Shown piece after piece: positions 28,280 to 38,642 of a stretch of DNA of 64,000 nt. The notes under the pieces are model-generated. The model did no database searches. It worked only from the letters and a program-made list of their open reading frames with translations, and was not told the origin of the DNA. The stretch comes from an uncultured Gammaproteobacteria bacterium (lineage in GTDB: Bacteria; Pseudomonadota; Gammaproteobacteria; Pseudomonadales; Porticoccaceae), in the NCBI GenBank assembly GCA_913058345.1, contig CAJXQR010000009.1:1-64000 (forward strand), written 5' to 3'. The stretch's first letter is position 1, and the number at the start of each line of letters is the position of its first letter. Position numbers and translations under genes: made by a program.

Positions 28280-30130
28280 GTGGAGCATTCTATCGGTATT
28301 ATTCTGGCATTAATTTTGGTGCTGGGCATTAGCGCGCAATGGCTGGCCTGGTGGCTGAAACTACCTTCCATTTTATTTTTATTGGGTTTGGGCATCCTTT
28401 TGGGCCCTATCTTCAACGTGATCAATCCCGATCAGTTGTTTGGGGATTTACTTTTCCCGTTTGTCTCGCTAGGTGTTGCGATAGTCCTTTTTGAGGGCGC
28501 ATTAACACTGCGTTTTTCAGATATTCGTGAACATGGTCGGGTCGTTAGCGGACTGGTGAGCTGGGGGGCGATTTTAAATTGGGGGCTAATTAGCCTGGGC
28601 TGTTGGTGGGTGATCGACATATCGCCAGTGTTCGCTTGCTTGTTTGGGGCTTTGGTTGTGGTTACTGGGCCTACTGTCGTCACACCGTTATTGAGAATTG
28701 TCAGGCCGCGGCCAGCGGTGTCAAATATCCTGACCTGGGAAGGCATTCTTATTGACCCTATAGGCGCGCTTCTTGTGGTGTTGGTTTACGAATTTATTCT
28801 CTCTAATGCGCAGGGGCATTCACTTTTATTGTTTGGTCGGGACATTCTTACCGGACTGTCTTTTGGAGCGATCGGTGCGTTGTTAATGGCGGCTGCGTTA
28901 AAACGTTTCTGGGTGCCTGACTATTTACAAAACGTAGTGACCCTGGGTGCTGTCGTGGCAGTGTTTGCGATGAGTAACCACTTTGCTGAGGAATCGGGCC
29001 TGCTGGCAGTAACTGTGATGGGTATCTGGCTGGCTAATACCCGTGGCATAGACATTCATGAAATTCTTAGCTTTAAGGAAAGCCTGTCTATTTTAATTAT
29101 AGCGGTTTTGTTTATCGTGCTTGCGGCACGGCTCGATATTGCTCAGATTATAGCCCTGGGCTGGAGTGGCGTGGCTGTGGTCGGCGTGGTATTGCTGGCA
29201 AGACCCATTGTCGTTTGGTGCGTTTGTGCTTTTTCAGGGCTTAATTGGCGTGAAAAACTGGTGATTAGCTGGATTGCACCTCGCGGCATTGTGGCTGCTG
29301 CGGTTTCTTCCTTGTTTGCGATTCGTCTTGGCGAACTCGGTTTTGGCAATGCCGATATTATTTCAGCGCTGACATTTTTGGTGATTATTACCACGGTATT
29401 GTTGCAAAGTATTTCTGCTCGACCCATCGCTCGTGCCTTAGGTGTGGCGGAAGAGTCAGCTAAAGGAATACTTATCATTGGCTCCAATGCTTTTTCTCGT
29501 GCCGTCGGTAACGCGCTGAAGGAGCTCGACTATCGGGTCAAAATTGTCGACTCCAATTGGTCTGCGATTCAGACCGCCAGAATGGAAGGGCTGGATACGT
29601 ACTACGGCAATCCAGTATCTGCTCATGCTGATCGTTACCTTGGCCTGGTAGGCATTGGCTCCGTATTTGCCATGTCTCACCGTCCCGCCTTGAATACGCT
29701 CGCCTGTTTAAAATTTGCGGGAGAGCTCAGTAAACAGCAAGTGTTTACTTTGCGTAATGCCGAAGAGAATGATGATTCTGGTTTGAGTCGATTAACACAT
29801 ACCTATCGTACTAGCCGTCTTTTTGGTGCCGACATTACCTGGCAAAAATTAAACAGCCTGATTGGCCAGGGAGGAGAAATCAAAGTGACTCCTTTGACGC
29901 AGTCTTTTGGTTTAGATGACTATGAAGCGCTCTACGGCAATGAACCGGTCTTGTTACTGGGTATTGATCCAAAAAAACAGTTGCACGCTTTTACAGCCGA
30001 CAGTGACTATGAGATCTCAGCGGGCTGGACGTTGGTCGCGCTGATACCAAAAGCGACACTGGAAAAAATAGCTACAGCGAACGGAAAGAACAAAGAGGAT
30101 GATACCGCGGTGGTCGAAGCCGCCTCTTAA
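28280..30130 (+). CDS. CPA1-type cation/proton antiporter with C-terminal TrkA-N-like domain
   Basis: 616 residues. The N-terminal about 395 residues contain around 12 hydrophobic segments typical of Na+(K+)/H+ exchangers. Family motifs are VLFEGALTLRF, VVTGPTVVTPLLR and WEGILIDPIGALL (the conserved Asp of the transport site). From about residue 393 a soluble nucleotide-binding-like domain follows (GILIIGSNAFSRAVGNALKE, a degenerate GxGxxG), as in NhaP2-like or YbaL-like antiporters where NAD(H) or nucleotides may gate transport. GTG start with a weak ribosome site. It stands alone, divergent from trpB. Likely role: pH and monovalent cation homeostasis. Confidence 0.85.
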   Translation: MEHSIGIILALILVLGISAQWLAWWLKLPSILFLLGLGILLGPIFNVINPDQLFGDLLFPFVSLGVAIVLFEGALTLRFSDIREHGRVVSGLVSWGAILNWGLISLGCWWVIDISPVFACLFGALVVVTGPTVVTPLLRIVRPRPAVSNILTWEGILIDPIGALLVVLVYEFILSNAQGHSLLLFGRDILTGLSFGAIGALLMAAALKRFWVPDYLQNVVTLGAVVAVFAMSNHFAEESGLLAVTVMGIWLANTRGIDIHEILSFKESLSILIIAVLFIVLAARLDIAQIIALGWSGVAVVGVVLLARPIVVWCVCAFSGLNWREKLVISWIAPRGIVAAAVSSLFAIRLGELGFGNADIISALTFLVIITTVLLQSISARPIARALGVAEESAKGILIIGSNAFSRAVGNALKELDYRVKIVDSNWSAIQTARMEGLDTYYGNPVSAHADRYLGLVGIGSVFAMSHRPALNTLACLKFAGELSKQQVFTLRNAEENDDSGLSRLTHTYRTSRLFGADITWQKLNSLIGQGGEIKVTPLTQSFGLDDYEALYGNEPVLLLGIDPKKQLHAFTADSDYEISAGWTLVALIPKATLEKIATANGKNKEDDTAVVEAAS

Positions 30131-30218
30131 CGACTGCATATGCTAATACGTAAGAAACGTCTTCGGGGTTTTTAGCGTTTGCTGGCTACCTGGGGGTTAT
30201 GGCGGTCCACGTCAAATG

Positions 30219-31610
30219 CTAGTGTAAACAGCATTTCTTATATTTCTTACCGCTGCCACAGGGGCAGGGGTCATTTCTGCCCGCTTTAGGGGTGGCTCTG
30301 ATAACGGGCTGATTGTCCTGAGTACGGCGCTCAAAAAAGTGCTGAAACAGTTTGCGCACAGCCGGTTCAATGGCCTGCTGACGCCGCTCAACCTCGTCGT
30401 CATTGAGTTCTGACAGTTGGCCTAAACCGCGCTCGGTTGAAAATTGTCGAATTGGCTCGAGGGCCATCTCCAGTACCAGAGTATCGGCCGGTGAAATTGG
30501 CCCCCAAAGGTTGATACCACGTAAAAAACCAGCGCACCAGTCGTCGACGAGGGTGTAAACCCGTTCGTTAACCACGCCCTGCATATACAGGGCTTCGTAG
30601 CTATCATCATTCATGTCGGCCATGACAATGTTATAGAAGCTCATGACATATTGGGTGAACGCATCGGCCTCTTCAAGGCTGTCCCAGGCGGGGCTGTGTT
30701 CTTCGCCGCCCCACAATGCGGGCAGCCATATAGACGGCATGATGGTTTGCGGCGCGCAGGCGATGGCGGCGAAAAAACCATCCAGCTCGGAGACATCGAA
30801 AATTGACGTTTCGCTGGCATGGTGGTCGAGGTAGTAATCGAGCCACTCAATAATATCGTCCCCATCTGGGCGTGGCAGAGGAGATGTGTCAAGCTCGCCA
30901 AGGTTCAGGTCATTTGGGTCGAACGTAGCGGGGTCGTAATCCTGCGCGGGCATGACTTTGGGTGTGGAGCGTTCGAGGCGCAAACCCAGGGCCATTTCAA
31001 CATCCTCGATATCGCCGGCACAGGTGATGTCGACACATTGGCGGGTAAATAAATCACGCACATCGTCAATCAGTTCTTTGCCGTCAATGTCGAGCAGGTA
31101 GGAGACCAGCAAACCGTTGGTGATTGGTGTGGTGTTGTCAGCCTGTTGAAGATAGTGTCGGTAGTGCTCGATTATTTTGCTGCGCAGGGCGGGGTGTTGC
31201 TTGGCGATTTCACTGAGCCCGGCCATCGCTGTTGCTCGGGCGAATTCATCGCGATCCTGTTGCTTGATGTAGTGCCCTAAGGGCTCAATAGCAGCACTGC
31301 CAATCATGCCCATAACCGTCGGCAGCTCGTGCAGCGCCCAGTCATCTTCAACCAGTTCTTCAAAGAGCTCGATAAGAGGTTTGATCGCACGTTCACTGCG
31401 CAGTTGCCCCAAGGTGCGCCAGGCGTGGAGTGGCACCCAGACCTCAAAGCTATCGCCCGCTGCCCCGTGCAGAGATTTGTCGCCCACCAATTCAATCAGT
31501 GCCGCTTCGTCACTGGCCTCAAAACCATATTGTAAATAGTCGGGCCAGTCGCGGCTGCCTTGCTGTGCCTCACCCAGCGTGAAGAGAATGTTTGTTTTTG
31601 CTGTGCTCAT
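30219..31610 (-). CDS. HEAT-like / UPF0149 / SEC-C zinc-motif protein
   Basis: 463 residues in three parts. Residues 1-170 are helical repeats of DUF1186/HEAT-like type ([37 protein letters not shown]). Residues about 250-420 are a YecA/UPF0149-type region ([20 protein letters not shown]). A C-terminal SEC-C zinc motif ([17 protein letters not shown]) follows. SEC-C motifs bind zinc and are found in SecA and in poorly characterised cytosolic proteins, some linked to ribosomes or proteostasis. AAAGGAC before the ATG supports the start. Together with ychJ, 120 bases downstream of its start side, it makes two SEC-C genes side by side on the same strand. Confidence 0.8.
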   Translation of the reverse strand: MSTAKTNILFTLGEAQQGSRDWPDYLQYGFEASDEAALIELVGDKSLHGAAGDSFEVWVPLHAWRTLGQLRSERAIKPLIELFEELVEDDWALHELPTVMGMIGSAAIEPLGHYIKQQDRDEFARATAMAGLSEIAKQHPALRSKIIEHYRHYLQQADNTTPITNGLLVSYLLDIDGKELIDDVRDLFTRQCVDITCAGDIEDVEMALGLRLERSTPKVMPAQDYDPATFDPNDLNLGELDTSPLPRPDGDDIIEWLDYYLDHHASETSIFDVSELDGFFAAIACAPQTIMPSIWLPALWGGEEHSPAWDSLEEADAFTQYVMSFYNIVMADMNDDSYEALYMQGVVNERVYTLVDDWCAGFLRGINLWGPISPADTLVLEMALEPIRQFSTERGLGQLSELNDDEVERRQQAIEPAVRKLFQHFFERRTQDNQPVIRATPKAGRNDPCPCGSGKKYKKCCLH

Positions 31611-31730
31611 AATGTCCTTTGTGGGTTGATTACCGGCTATCAGTCATGCCCTAGTGTAAACCGAAGGAGTGCATTAATGGGCGTGGCGATAAAGCTTGGC
31701 GAGAATCGCGTTCAAGAAGAATAGACCTTA

Positions 31731-32150
31731 TCATGCGCGAGATGACACAGGGTTTTTAACGGTGCCGTCGAGATAACGCCACTGTTGACCTTCACGCTCG
31801 AAGCGACTGCGTTCGTGCAGGCGTTCGGCGCGCCCGTTCACTTTATAAATGGCGACAAATTCCACTTCACCACTGACATCACCGGTCTGTCCGGCAACGG
31901 TATCAATAATTTTCAAACGCTGCCAATTTTGCTGATGACTGCTCAGGTCAATGTCCGTGGGACGAGTTGAGCTGTGCCATGTACGCAGCAGATACTCTTT
32001 ATTGCCCAAGGCATAGGCACTGTAGCGGCTGCGCATCAGGGTCACGGCGCTTGCGGCTGGCTGGTCATTGTTGAGCAGCGGCTGACAACACCGGTTAAAT
32101 GCTTGGCCGGTACCGCAGGGGCAGAGCAGAATTTTCTTTCGTTGGGTCAT
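31731..32150 (-). CDS. ychJ: YchJ-family SEC-C motif protein
   Basis: 139 residues. The N-terminal SEC-C zinc motif (LCPCGTGQAFNRCCQPLL) is followed by the YchJ/NTF2-like domain with LMRSRYSAYALGNKEYLLRT and a C-terminal RYLDGTVKN. E. coli YchJ has an additional C-terminal SEC-C motif that is absent here. Function is unknown. It is upstream of the larger SEC-C gene on the same strand. Confidence 0.88.
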   Translation of the reverse strand: MTQRKKILLCPCGTGQAFNRCCQPLLNNDQPAASAVTLMRSRYSAYALGNKEYLLRTWHSSTRPTDIDLSSHQQNWQRLKIIDTVAGQTGDVSGEVEFVAIYKVNGRAERLHERSRFEREGQQWRYLDGTVKNPVSSRA

Positions 32151-32319
32151 TCTATAACCGGGGTCTCTGGGTCATTGATGTTATATTGGCGAAACCTAAA
32201 AAAGGATGGGGGCATACAGGTTGCGGCTATCTGTCGCTTGCTTTCATCGTGCGAGCTCGCTATGTTGCGGGATTTGCTCTAATTTTTGGTTTTGATGTTT
32301 AGTCTCGAGGAGTTCGGCG

Positions 32320-33765
32320 ATTTTACCCCTTGTCCGTCTTATTGTCCTGCTCGTTACCTTCGTGCAAGTGTCCTGTACCCTGGGGCCGGATTATCAGCGC
32401 CCGCTGACATTAGCAAAGAGTGATTCAGACACGGTTAGTGCCCATTATCGCGGCCCGGCTAGCGAGAATCAGAGCGAGCAGAGCCTGGGTAAGGTGCCAT
32501 CGGAGCAGCTCGACTGGTGGCGTGCCTACAGTGATCCTTTACTTGATCAATGGGTCGACGATTTACTGGCAGACAACCTCGATTTGCGCAGTGCCGCTGA
32601 GCGTATCATTCAGGCTCACGAGCGGGTGGTTATTGCTGGGGGGGAGCGCTGGCCATTAGCGGCTTTCAATGTGGATGGTACTCGTGGTTTTTCCCCAGAT
32701 CTTTTAAAGCCTAGCGAGCGCAGTTATCGAAGCGACGTGAATGTCGGGCTTGGTATTTCCTGGCAGGCTGATCTATTTGGCAAAATCAGACGCTCTGTCG
32801 AAGCGGCACAGTACCAGAGCTTGGCCAACGAAGCCGATTATTTAGCGTTGCAACATACTTTGGTAGCCGAATTAGTGAGGCTGCGGGCATCAGTGGCCGT
32901 TTCCCAGCGCGAGCTCGCAGTGCAGGCGGATATTGTCGACAGCCGTCAGCGTACGCTTGACACGGTGGGACGGCGCTATCGACTGGGGGTGAAAGACACT
33001 TCGGCACTCAGTGTTTATACCGCTGAGGAGAATGTTGCCTCGGCGCAGGCCCAGCTGGTGGTCTTGAATCAGCAGCTAGCAGAAAATCTGCTGGTGCTCG
33101 ATACCCTACTCAATCAGCGGCCGGGCACATTACAAGAGATAGCGACAGACTTCCCCCTTTTACCGCTTTCGGCTGGCGTGACTGTCGGTGTCCCCGCCGC
33201 CCTGCTCGATCAACGACCTGATATTCGTGGCAATGAATTTCGTTTAATGGCCACCAATGCCCAGGTGGGCGTGGCGATGGCTGACTTATTTCCCGATTTG
33301 ACGCTATCTGTTAACGGCGGTTTTACCAGTGACCAATGGGGTGGATTGTTCGACAATAACAACGCTCTCGGCTCGTTGACCGGGCAAATTACAACGCGTT
33401 TATTTGAAGGGGGGCGTTTGCAGGCACAGATTCGACTGCGCGAATCGGAGCTGCGTGAACAAGCCGCGCAATACGCCAAATTAGTACTCAATGCGCTGGC
33501 TGAAGTCGAAACTGCGCTGCTGCAGGAACATTATCTCGCCGAACAAGTTGCTCTCTTGCAGCGCAGTACAAGTGCAGCGCGCAAAGCGGAGGCTCTGGCG
33601 GAGCGCCGTTACCAGCAGGGTATAAGTTCATTGTTAGAGTTGCTGGAAGCTCAGCGGCGGCGACAAAATAGCGAGCGTTCACTGCTCGCGGCACAGCGGG
33701 CGAGCTGGCGCGCACGCATTGATCTCCATCTGGCTCTGGGTGGTGACTGGGTGAACAAATCGTAA
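32320..33765 (+). CDS. Outer-membrane efflux lipoprotein (NodT/OprM type), ATT start
   Basis: 481 residues if it starts at ATT 32320. It is the TolC-like exit duct of a tripartite pump. The N-terminus after the signal, CTLGPDYQRP, is the classic NodT/OprM start with an acylated Cys. Family segments include LDWWRAYSDPLLDQWVDDLL, GISWQADLFGKIRRS and ALLDQRPDIRGNEFRLMATN. The first in-frame ATG/GTG/TTG is GTG 32362, which leaves only four residues before the Cys and no signal peptide. In frame upstream, ATT at 32320 has GAGGAG at 32307-32312 with 7-base spacing and encodes a proper signal (LPLVRLIVLLVTFVQVS). The lipobox is imperfect (Gln at -3). Next: MFP and RND genes. Confidence 0.85.
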   Translation: MLPLVRLIVLLVTFVQVSCTLGPDYQRPLTLAKSDSDTVSAHYRGPASENQSEQSLGKVPSEQLDWWRAYSDPLLDQWVDDLLADNLDLRSAAERIIQAHERVVIAGGERWPLAAFNVDGTRGFSPDLLKPSERSYRSDVNVGLGISWQADLFGKIRRSVEAAQYQSLANEADYLALQHTLVAELVRLRASVAVSQRELAVQADIVDSRQRTLDTVGRRYRLGVKDTSALSVYTAEENVASAQAQLVVLNQQLAENLLVLDTLLNQRPGTLQEIATDFPLLPLSAGVTVGVPAALLDQRPDIRGNEFRLMATNAQVGVAMADLFPDLTLSVNGGFTSDQWGGLFDNNNALGSLTGQITTRLFEGGRLQAQIRLRESELREQAAQYAKLVLNALAEVETALLQEHYLAEQVALLQRSTSAARKAEALAERRYQQGISSLLELLEAQRRRQNSERSLLAAQRASWRARIDLHLALGGDWVNKS

Positions 33766-33834
33766 ATAGTGTTGTGAAAGGTCTTCTTGATCTACAGACG
33801 CCGAATCTCAAGAAGCAAGCGAAAGGAAAGCTGA

Positions 33835-35043
33835 GTGAATCGAATTATAAAATGTCTGAAATCAGAAAACCGACAGCTTTTAGTGGTGGTGTTTATTATC
33901 GTTGCTGCGGTGATGTTGTCGCAGGCTTTCAGTAATAGTCGACAGGTTCTGCACATCAGCGAAGAAGAGTCGCGCTTGCCCGTTAGCGTGGTTGCGGTGC
34001 AAACGGGCGCACATGCCGTCGCTATTACCACGACTGGCCGAGTCGCACCGCGCAACACCGTTGGATTGACGCCTCAGGTGTCCGGGCGCGTGGTGTGGGT
34101 TGACGATAGCCTTTACTCGGGCGGGTATTTTAAAGCCGATGCCGTGTTGTTTCGCATTGAACAGAGTGATTACCTCAATGAACGGGCGAAAGAGCAGGCG
34201 GCGGTGGCAAAAGCGGAAACTAGCCTGGCGCTGGAACAGGCCGAGGCCGATGCGGCCCTCGCCGAATGGCAAGGCCTGAATGGCGAGCTACTCGCGTCAC
34301 CTTTGGTGAGCCGTGAGCCTCAAATTGCCCAGGTGCGGGCCGAATTGGCGGCGGCTCGGGCACGACTGGCACAGGCTGAGCTCAATCTGGCGAGAACAGA
34401 GTTTCGCCTGCCCTTCGATGGCCGGGTGATCAGTAGCTCTCTAGAGTTAGGTGGCTATGTGCAGTCTGGGCAACGTTACGGCGAACTTTACAGTCAGGAG
34501 GCTTTGGAAATTGTTCTCTCGCTACCCAAAAATGATTTGCCGTGGATCAGTCAACCCGGACAGGTTGATATTGCGATTACCTTTGACGCGCTCAAGACCA
34601 ATCGTCAGCATAGTCTTAAGGGCAAAATTTTGCGTATTGGTGCTAGTCTCGATGAAGCTACACGCTTTCAACAGGTGGTGATAAAGCCCATTGACGATGG
34701 TCAATTATTGCCAGGCATGTTGACCCAGTTGGTGTTGAAAAGTGCTCCCGTGCCTGGGACATGGGCTTTACCACTGGCCGCCCTGCAGGCGGAGGGGGCT
34801 ATCTGGTTAGTGGATGAAGACAGCCGTCTGCGTCGCATTGAGCCAGAGATTGTTGCCACTATGGCCGAGAGAGTGATTGTGCTTGCGCCGATGGACCAGG
34901 CCCGCGTGGTTGACAGTAATCTGGGCGGAGCCATTGAGGGAGCTAAAGTGATGGTGGTTGAGGATACGGCCAATAACGGTGCGCTAGGTGGCTTTACAGA
35001 CAGTGCTATCAGCGCCGAGACAGCGGCCGATAGCCATGACTGA
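33835..35043 (+). CDS. RND efflux periplasmic adaptor (membrane fusion protein)
   Basis: 402 residues. A signal-anchor near residues 15-32 (LLVVVFIIVAAVMLSQAF) is followed by the HlyD/MFP barrel-sandwich halves: GRVAPRNTVGLTPQVSGRVV, and LARTEFRLPFDGRVISSSLE after an Ala/Glu-rich coiled-coil hairpin (about 120-180). The beta-barrel and membrane-proximal domains follow. It bridges the inner-membrane RND pump to the outer-membrane lipoprotein. AAAGGAAAG precedes the GTG start. Its stop overlaps the RND start by 8 bases (ATGACTGA). The acidic C-terminal tail (after about 370) is longer than usual. Confidence 0.92.
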   Translation: MNRIIKCLKSENRQLLVVVFIIVAAVMLSQAFSNSRQVLHISEEESRLPVSVVAVQTGAHAVAITTTGRVAPRNTVGLTPQVSGRVVWVDDSLYSGGYFKADAVLFRIEQSDYLNERAKEQAAVAKAETSLALEQAEADAALAEWQGLNGELLASPLVSREPQIAQVRAELAAARARLAQAELNLARTEFRLPFDGRVISSSLELGGYVQSGQRYGELYSQEALEIVLSLPKNDLPWISQPGQVDIAITFDALKTNRQHSLKGKILRIGASLDEATRFQQVVIKPIDDGQLLPGMLTQLVLKSAPVPGTWALPLAALQAEGAIWLVDEDSRLRRIEPEIVATMAERVIVLAPMDQARVVDSNLGGAIEGAKVMVVEDTANNGALGGFTDSAISAETAADSHD

Positions 35044-38000
35044 CCCGAAAGCCGATAAAGGGCCCGATTCGGCTGCTGAGCCGCCAACACAATCGCCGCT
35101 CTCAGGGCATGTGGATGTGCCTTCCGATTCAACGTTGGTGGGTTGGTTTGCCTCCAATCCGGTGGCGGCCAACATTGTGATGCTATTTTTGATCATTGCA
35201 GGGTTTTTAGCTGCTCGGGGCATGATTACCGAAACCTTTCCCTCCATCGATCCGAAAACCATCACCATTGTGACGCCGTATCCTGGCGCGACGCCCTACG
35301 ATATCGAAGACAGCATTACCCGTCGTGTTGAGGAGGGCATGATCGGTATTGAAGGGGTGAAACGGGTGAGCTCTAGCGCCACCGAGGGCGTCGGCAGAGT
35401 AACGGTGGAAATGGAACATTTCGCCAACCCCGCCCAGGTGCTCGACGATGTTGAGACCGAGGTCGATAGCCTCAGCGATTTTCCGCCTCAAGAGGCGGAG
35501 CAAACCTCTATTGTTAAAACCAAGCTGACATCGAGCATGATGTCGTTAGCTGTGTTCGGATCGGTTGACGAGAAAACGCTGCACTACTGGGCAGAGCGCA
35601 TTGAAAATGAGTTATTGCAATTGCCCCAGGTCAGCCTGGTGGAGGTGGCTGGTGGGCGTCGCTATGAAATTGCCATTGAGGTCAGTGAGGCGACTTTACG
35701 CGATTACGGCTTGACTCTGGACGATGTGGCAAGGCGCGTGGCTGAGTTTTCCATCGATATTCCCGGCGGTAATCTGCGCACTGATGCCGGCGATATCTTG
35801 ATTCGCGTTAAGGGTAAGCGCTACACCGGTTTGGCGTTTGAAAATATTACCATCCGCAGCCGTAGTGATGGTGCCCAGCTGCGATTGGGTGATATTGCGA
35901 CTATCCGTGATGGCTTTGAAGATACCCGGCTCATCAACCGCTACAACGGTAAATCGGCGCTATTTGTACAGGTATCGCGCAGTGACAGTCAGGACACACT
36001 GCAAATGGAAGAGGCCATCAAGAGCTACCTGACAAGTCTTAGCTTGCCTCAGGGGCTGTCGATTGAAATCTGGCGTAATAACACTGACATTCTCCGTGAC
36101 AGGATCAGCCTGATGCTGCGCAACGCCATTCTCGGCTATCTGCTGGTGTTTATGTGTCTGTTGTTATTTCTCGATTTAAAACTGGCGTTCTGGACGAGTC
36201 TCGGTATTCCCATTTCTTTTCTCGGTGGCTTATTGCTGGTGTCTTTTACCGGGATTACCATGAATATGATTACCCTTTTTGCCTTGATTGTGGTGATTGG
36301 TATTGTGGTGGATGATGCCATCGTCACCGGCGAAAGTATTTTTCACGAGCAGCAAATGCACCCGGGCGACCCTGCAGCCGTACTGCGCGGCGTGCATTTG
36401 GTTAAAGCGCCGGTCACCATCGGCGTACTCACCACCATTGCCGCCTTTGCTCCGCTGTTAATGTCCACCGGCACGCTGGCTCAGGTGATGCGACCGGTAC
36501 CTTTGGTGGTGATTGGTATTCTCGGTATTTCTTTGATCGAGGCTTTCTACATACTGCCCGCTCATTTGGCCAATACCACAAGCTGGAGTAGAGGCCTGCT
36601 GGCGAAGGTGCGCGATCGTACGCAGGCGGGATTAGAGGGCTTTGTGGAGCGGCGAATTATTCCCGCTATCAAACTAGGGCTGGTCTATCGCTATGCCACC
36701 TTCGCCCTGGCCTGTGCCTCCATCATTATTAGTGTGGGTATCTTCCAGGGTGGTTTTGTACGCTTTGTCTTCTTCCCGCAAATCGATAGTGACCATATTA
36801 CCGTCAGTCTTCAAATGCCCACCGGTACCCCTTTTGAAACGACCTACCACTACGCCGAGCAAATACTTAATGCCGGTGAGGCCATTGCCGCAGAGGTTGA
36901 TGCCAAATATGCCCAGGACGACAAATCGCCACCGCTGATTGAAGCGATCTCTTTTACCGTGGGCAGTCTGGCAGCTGACAGCAACGGGCCGAATTCATCC
37001 AGTGCCGCTGTTAATACAGAAAACCTGGCGCAAATCCGCATGGAGCTGGTGCCGGGTGATCAGCGGCCTATTTCATCGAGCGAATTGGGGCGGCGTTGGC
37101 GCGAGAGAGCACCTTCGATTCCAGGCGTTGAAAGCCTGGTGTTTCGCAGCAACCTGGTACACATGGGGGATGACATTGGCCTGGAGTTGATTCATCGCGA
37201 TGAAAAAACCCTGGCCGCTGCGGCGGGTCAGTTAAAACGGGGATTGGCTACCATTGAGGGCGTGAGTGAAATTGAGGACAGCTTCGAGCTGGGCAAGCGC
37301 GAATATGTGTTCGAACTGACCCCAGCTGGCCTCGCCGCCGGACTGACCCCGAACGATATTGGTCGGCAATTGCGTCGTACCTTTTACGGTGCCGAAATAC
37401 ATCGCATACAGCGTGCTCGCAACGAACTGAAAGTCATGGTGCGTTACCCCCACGCCGAGCGGCGCAACTTGAACGACCTCTATAACGTTCGTCTACGTCT
37501 GCCCAATGGTGAAGAAATGGATTTACGCACCGCCGTGGTGATTCGTGAAGAGCGCGGTTATTCGCGTATCGAGCGGGTTGATGGGCGGCGCATCGTTACC
37601 GTTACTGCCAATGTTGAAGAAAAAACCACCACCCCGGACGATGTTATGGCGGCTTTACAGAAAGATGTATTGCCCCAATTGATGAACGTTTTTCCCGAGT
37701 TGAGTTACGACTTCTCCGGCGCAAGCCGCGACCAGCGCGATGACATGGCCTCGCTAAAAAGCAATTTGTTTATCGCTTTGATGGTGATGTTCGTAATGCT
37801 CGCCTCCCTGCTACGCAGTTATGTACAGCCGCTAATTATTCTTAGCGCCATCCCCTTTGGCTTTGTGGGTTCTCTGCTCGGGCATCTATTACTGGGTTAT
37901 GATATTTCATTTATCTCCCTGTTCGGCATGGTCGCTCTGTCGGGGGTGGTGATCAATGATTCAGTGGTCTTGGTCGACTACTACAATCACCTACGTAAAA

Positions 38001-38290
38001 ACGGACAGAGTAATATTCCAGAAGCGCTGGTCGAAGCAGTGGCAAGGCGTTTTCGCCCCATTTTGTTAACCACCATGACCACCAGCTTTGGCTTACTGCC
38101 TATGCTGATGGAGACCAGCCTGCAAGCACGTTTTTTAATTCCCATGGCAGTGAGCATCGCCTTTGGTATTCTCTACGCCAGTATTGTGATTATCTTTTTA
38201 GTACCGGCGCTTATTGTTATTGTCGATGACTTTAAGCGACTGGGGCGGGGTGTGAGGCAGAGCGTAAAGGTACGCGCTGAAGCTTTGTGA
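35036..38290 (+). CDS. RND efflux transporter permease
   Basis: 1084 residues. It is a proton-driven inner-membrane pump of the AcrB/HAE superfamily. There are twelve membrane segments in the expected 1+5+1+5 pattern with two large periplasmic loops. Evidence includes FPSIDPKTITIVTPYPGATP near the N-terminus, the proton-relay segment LIVVIGIVVDDAIVTGES in TM4 (two adjacent Asp) and a second-half copy FGMVALSGVVINDSVVLVDY. The sequence is closer to the ACR_tran forms that export metals, lipids or unknown small molecules than to AcrB itself, so the substrate is not assignable. The N-terminus has about 50 extra hydrophilic residues (Pro/Ser/Asp-rich). It overlaps the adaptor by 8 bases. Confidence 0.93.
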   Translation: MTDPKADKGPDSAAEPPTQSPLSGHVDVPSDSTLVGWFASNPVAANIVMLFLIIAGFLAARGMITETFPSIDPKTITIVTPYPGATPYDIEDSITRRVEEGMIGIEGVKRVSSSATEGVGRVTVEMEHFANPAQVLDDVETEVDSLSDFPPQEAEQTSIVKTKLTSSMMSLAVFGSVDEKTLHYWAERIENELLQLPQVSLVEVAGGRRYEIAIEVSEATLRDYGLTLDDVARRVAEFSIDIPGGNLRTDAGDILIRVKGKRYTGLAFENITIRSRSDGAQLRLGDIATIRDGFEDTRLINRYNGKSALFVQVSRSDSQDTLQMEEAIKSYLTSLSLPQGLSIEIWRNNTDILRDRISLMLRNAILGYLLVFMCLLLFLDLKLAFWTSLGIPISFLGGLLLVSFTGITMNMITLFALIVVIGIVVDDAIVTGESIFHEQQMHPGDPAAVLRGVHLVKAPVTIGVLTTIAAFAPLLMSTGTLAQVMRPVPLVVIGILGISLIEAFYILPAHLANTTSWSRGLLAKVRDRTQAGLEGFVERRIIPAIKLGLVYRYATFALACASIIISVGIFQGGFVRFVFFPQIDSDHITVSLQMPTGTPFETTYHYAEQILNAGEAIAAEVDAKYAQDDKSPPLIEAISFTVGSLAADSNGPNSSSAAVNTENLAQIRMELVPGDQRPISSSELGRRWRERAPSIPGVESLVFRSNLVHMGDDIGLELIHRDEKTLAAAAGQLKRGLATIEGVSEIEDSFELGKREYVFELTPAGLAAGLTPNDIGRQLRRTFYGAEIHRIQRARNELKVMVRYPHAERRNLNDLYNVRLRLPNGEEMDLRTAVVIREERGYSRIERVDGRRIVTVTANVEEKTTTPDDVMAALQKDVLPQLMNVFPELSYDFSGASRDQRDDMASLKSNLFIALMVMFVMLASLLRSYVQPLIILSAIPFGFVGSLLGHLLLGYDISFISLFGMVALSGVVINDSVVLVDYYNHLRKNGQSNIPEALVEAVARRFRPILLTTMTTSFGLLPMLMETSLQARFLIPMAVSIAFGILYASIVIIFLVPALIVIVDDFKRLGRGVRQSVKVRAEAL

Positions 38291-38642
38291 TGCGCCGAAT
38301 AAAAAGAATAATGATTGTTCGAAGGAAAAAACAGACTTCAACGTTGGGAGAATTTAAGCGATAAAATACGAGTCCTGAAGCTGGAAGAAATAATCTCCTT
38401 ATGCTTGTTTCACTGGATTAATCCATTAATTTTTACCACCCTCGAGCATGCAAGAGGCCAAAAGGAAACATAAAATGCGTCAAAGGCTTGCATCGTATGT
38501 CTGATCGTCAAGCGCCAAAACCTCATCAGGTGCTTGTTTTGAAGAGTAAATACTTGAATGCGTCACTAAGTGAACGGGGATACGAGGCGAAAGAGATATA
38601 GTGCCTTTAGCGTTAATAATGCTTTCTTATGTTTAATCAAAT
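38291..38642. other. Intergenic region after the RND pump
   Basis: 352 AT-rich bases. I see no gene, RNA gene or clear terminator. It marks the transition from the efflux operon to a loose accessory stretch. Confidence 0.6.
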
